Assembly: GCA_964496595.1 (NCBI GenBank)
Contig: CAZCAI010000115.1
Span: 1-16,652 of the forward strand
Length of the DNA stretch: 16,652 nucleotides
From: JAAAOZ01 sp964496595
Lineage (GTDB): Bacteria > Chloroflexota > Anaerolineae > B4-G1 > SLSP01
Direction of reading: 5' to 3'
Positions within the stretch are counted from its first letter, which is position 1, and the number at the start of each line of letters is the position of its first letter. This document shows, piece by piece, positions 14,580 through 16,652 of this stretch. A program made the translations under genes and the position numbers. The notes beneath the pieces were generated by a model, which did no database searches, was not told the DNA's origin, and worked only from the letters and a program-made list of their open reading frames with translations.

Positions 14580-16130
14580 ATGCCCAGCAACAGGAAGGAG
14601 ACTATGGATATTCGAGAGATGGTACGCCGGATGCAAAAGGGCCAGAGCGACCGGGCCATTGCCAAGGCGTTGCAGATAGATCGGAAAACGGTCGGGAAGT
14701 ATCGGAGTTGGGCCACCGAGCAGGAGCTTCTGGAAGGGGAGTTGCCTGCTCTGGGCGCCTTGCAGGCGTTGCTGGATGAGACGCTGAGTCCCCCGCTGCC
14801 CCCACAGAACACGTCGACGGTGGAGCCTTACCGGGAGTTGGTGGTGGCCTGGAGAAAAGCTCAGGTGGAGATCGCAGCGATTCACCAACGGCTGCTGGAA
14901 CGCGGCCACAGCGGCAGTTACTCGTCGGTCCATCGGTTTGTGCGGGCGCTGGAGCCCTGTGAGCCGGAGGCGACGGTGCGCGTGGAGACGCCGCCCGGCG
15001 AGGAGGCGCAGGTGGATTTCGGATATGCGGGGCTGATGATCGATCCAGAAACGGGCCAGCCGCGCAAGACGTGGGTGTTCGTGATGACGCTCTCGTGGAG
15101 TCGGCACCAGTATGCCGAGTTCGTCTTTGATCAAAAGGTGGCGACCTGGCTGCGAGTGCATCGGAATGCGTTTGAGTTTTTTGGAGGCGTGCCGGAACGG
15201 GTTGTGCCCGACAACCTGAAGGCGGCCATCGTCCGCGCGTGCTGGGACGAGCCGGAGGCCCAGCAGGCCTACCGCGAATGCGCCGAACACTACGGGTTCC
15301 TGATCAGCCCCTGCCGCCCCCGGACGCCGCAGCACAAGGGCAAAGTCGAACAGGGCGGTGTCCACTACGTCAAACGTAATTTCTGTGGCGGACGCGAGCC
15401 CACGCCTTTGCCACAACTCAATCGGAAGGTGCGCGAATGGTGCCTCACCACCGCCGGGGGGCGCATTCACGGCACGACAAAGGAGCGCCCGCTGGAGCGC
15501 TTCGCGACGGAGAAGCCGCTGCTGCGGCCCCTGCCGGGTACGTCCTACGATATGGCGATCTGGAAAACGGCCCAGGTGGCGCGGGATTGCTACGTCACCT
15601 TCGAGCGGGCCTACTACTCGGTACCTTTCCGCCTGGTTGGGCAACAGGTCTGGGTGCGCGGTGGCGCCCACGCGGTGCATATCTACACCTCCGACTACCA
15701 CCTCGTGGCTACCCACGACCGGGCGCCCCACCCGGGGCAGCGTCTGACGCATCTGGATCATCTGCCACCCCACAAAGTGCCCGGGTTGACGCTCACACGG
15801 GAGACCTGTCGCCTCCAGGCTGCCGAGATCGGGCCATCCACCCAGCAAGTCGTGGCTGTCCTGCTCGCCCATCGCCCAGAGGACCGGCTGCGCACGGCGG
15901 GGAGGGTGCTTCGGCTGGCCGAGCAGTTCTCCCCCGAACGGTTGGAAGCTGCTTGCACCAGGGCATTGCACTTCGACGATCCGGCGTACGGCACGGTCAA
16001 ACGGATCCTGGAAGGGGGGTTGGACGCCGAGGAACCGCCCGCGGTCGCCGCGCCGCCCCCGGCGCAGGCCTTTGTCCGCTCGGCTGTGGAGTTGGTCGGT
16101 CATCTGATGGGAGGTAGAGCGTGGAAATGA
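14580..16130 (+). CDS. istA: IS21-family transposase IstA
   Basis: The 516-residue DDE transposase cuts and joins the element's ends together with IstB. A helix-turn-helix lies at about 22-43 (SDRAIAKALQIDRKTVGKY). The catalytic core shows Asp146 in QVDFG, Asp211 in PDNLKAAI and Glu257 in HKGKVEQ, the full DDE triad. A beta-rich C-terminal domain follows, including VTFERAYYSVPFRLVGQQVW. The start ATG at 14580 has AAGGAGG 7 bases upstream. A second in-frame ATG at 14604 has AAGGAG only 3 bases away, which is too close. The frame is intact with all catalytic residues, so the element may be active. The stop overlaps istB. Confidence 0.95.
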   Translation: MPSNRKETMDIREMVRRMQKGQSDRAIAKALQIDRKTVGKYRSWATEQELLEGELPALGALQALLDETLSPPLPPQNTSTVEPYRELVVAWRKAQVEIAAIHQRLLERGHSGSYSSVHRFVRALEPCEPEATVRVETPPGEEAQVDFGYAGLMIDPETGQPRKTWVFVMTLSWSRHQYAEFVFDQKVATWLRVHRNAFEFFGGVPERVVPDNLKAAIVRACWDEPEAQQAYRECAEHYGFLISPCRPRTPQHKGKVEQGGVHYVKRNFCGGREPTPLPQLNRKVREWCLTTAGGRIHGTTKERPLERFATEKPLLRPLPGTSYDMAIWKTAQVARDCYVTFERAYYSVPFRLVGQQVWVRGGAHAVHIYTSDYHLVATHDRAPHPGQRLTHLDHLPPHKVPGLTLTRETCRLQAAEIGPSTQQVVAVLLAHRPEDRLRTAGRVLRLAEQFSPERLEAACTRALHFDDPAYGTVKRILEGGLDAEEPPAVAAPPPAQAFVRSAVELVGHLMGGRAWK

Positions 16131-16652
16131 CCCATCAGTTGAGTCCCTTTCTCAAACGCCTGCGCCTGTCGGGCATCCTGGAAACCCTGGAGGTCCGCAA
16201 TCAACAGGCCATCGCGGGCCAATGGACCTACATCGAGTTCCTCTCCCGCCTCCTGGAGGACGAGGTCGAGCGCCGGTCTCAGAAGCAGCTCGCCCGGCGC
16301 ATCCGCCGGGCCGCGATCAACACCACCAAGACCCTGGAAGGCTTCGACTTCACCTTCAATCCCACCCTCAACCGCCAGCAAATCCTCGATCTGGCCGCCT
16401 GCACCTACATCGGTCAGAAGCGCAACGTGCTCCTCTGCGGGCCTACCGGCGTGGGGAAAACCCATCTGGCGCAAGCTCTCACCCACGAGGCCTGTCGGCG
16501 CGACTACACCGCCCTCTTCGTCAACACCTACCGGATGCTCCAGCACATCAACGGCGGGCGCGCCGACAACACCCTCGAGCGCCGCATCCAGACCTACCTC
16601 CGCCCCGACTTGCTGGTACTGGACGACTTCGGACTCAAGTCCCTCCACCCAC
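16127..16652 (+). CDS. istB: IS21 helper ATPase IstB (3' end outside window)
   Basis: The frame opens with ATG at 16127 (ATGA overlap with istA) and stays open to the window edge, giving 175 residues of a protein usually near 250. It begins THQLSPFLKRLRLSGILETL, the family's N-terminal helical region. GPTGVGKTH at 105-113 is Walker A, and LLVLDDFG near 162-169 is Walker B. IstB is an AAA+ DnaC-like ATPase that loads on target DNA and directs IstA. No damage is seen in the visible part. Confidence 0.95.
   Translation, partial: MTHQLSPFLKRLRLSGILETLEVRNQQAIAGQWTYIEFLSRLLEDEVERRSQKQLARRIRRAAINTTKTLEGFDFTFNPTLNRQQILDLAACTYIGQKRNVLLCGPTGVGKTHLAQALTHEACRRDYTALFVNTYRMLQHINGGRADNTLERRIQTYLRPDLLVLDDFGLKSLHP

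Larger units (their letters stand above)
14466..16652 (+). mobile_element. IS21-family insertion sequence (right end outside window)
   Basis: The istA and istB genes in this order with an ATGA overlap define the family. The left end is placed at TG in TGTCATCTTTCGGGC (14466) for three reasons: IS21 elements begin with TG, two TGGGCCAG end repeats follow closely, and the RT-like coding fragment ends exactly there. The placement is inferred, since the right end and target duplication are not in the window. Confidence 0.8.

Noticed and set aside
13883..14580. Small RNA or CRISPR array in the long spacer before the IS
   Set aside because: The repeats here are inverted, not regularly spaced direct repeats, and no spacer pattern or cas gene is present.
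14535..16103. 522-residue open frame antisense to istA
   Set aside because: It is the mirror of a well-supported transposase gene in GC-rich DNA; its residue make-up (His, Arg, Pro, Leu-rich) and the lack of a family motif mark it as a shadow. The same holds for the minus-strand frame over istB.

Overview
The window looks like chromosomal DNA of a GC-rich bacterium, most plausibly a member of the Chloroflexota (Anaerolineae-like). That placement is inference. It rests on the archaeal-type phosphoglycerate mutase in an otherwise bacterial gene set, a Pro/Thr-rich Ig-like membrane protein of a style common in that phylum, and intergenic regions crowded with short palindromic repeats. No rRNA, tRNA or CRISPR array is visible.

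Layout. The left third is on the minus strand: a nucleoside phosphorylase cut by the window edge (463 to 1), the RecJ exonuclease (3185 to 819) and an archaeal-type cofactor-independent phosphoglycerate mutase (4796 to 3594). The mutase has a recognisable promoter and an intrinsic terminator. A divergent, palindrome-rich spacer (4797-5222) leads into a plus-strand run. This starts with a secreted/anchored Ig-like protein, overlapping pth (peptidyl-tRNA hydrolase) by four bases, then mfd (transcription-repair coupling factor). The pth-mfd neighbourhood is also known from Firmicutes. A second plus-strand operon (10475-13882) encodes one ABC ATPase and two ABC-2 type permeases with overlapping start/stop codons, closed by a strong intrinsic terminator. 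It is a NatAB/YhaQP-like exporter of unknown cargo.

The right end is mobile DNA: an IS21-family insertion sequence (istA complete, istB cut by the window edge). Its left end probably lies at about 14466, by the TG terminus, the paired TGGGCCAG end repeats and the position of flanking coding DNA. Immediately outside it, on the minus strand, is a short fragment that reads like the conserved PKxRxISAAPFRDRVV block of reverse transcriptases. This suggests that the IS, or an earlier event, broke an RT gene.

The main unexplained content is intergenic. It includes a two-copy MITE-like repeat (3272-3366 and, inverted, 10232-10345), a 40-base near-perfect palindrome (5067-5106), a three-tier nested inverted-repeat element (14079-14222), hairpins built on AGTCGGCT-like arms, and an inverted repeat that supplies the last codons of recJ. 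I see no convincing novel multi-gene system. The strongest leads are the repeat families and the RT remnant.
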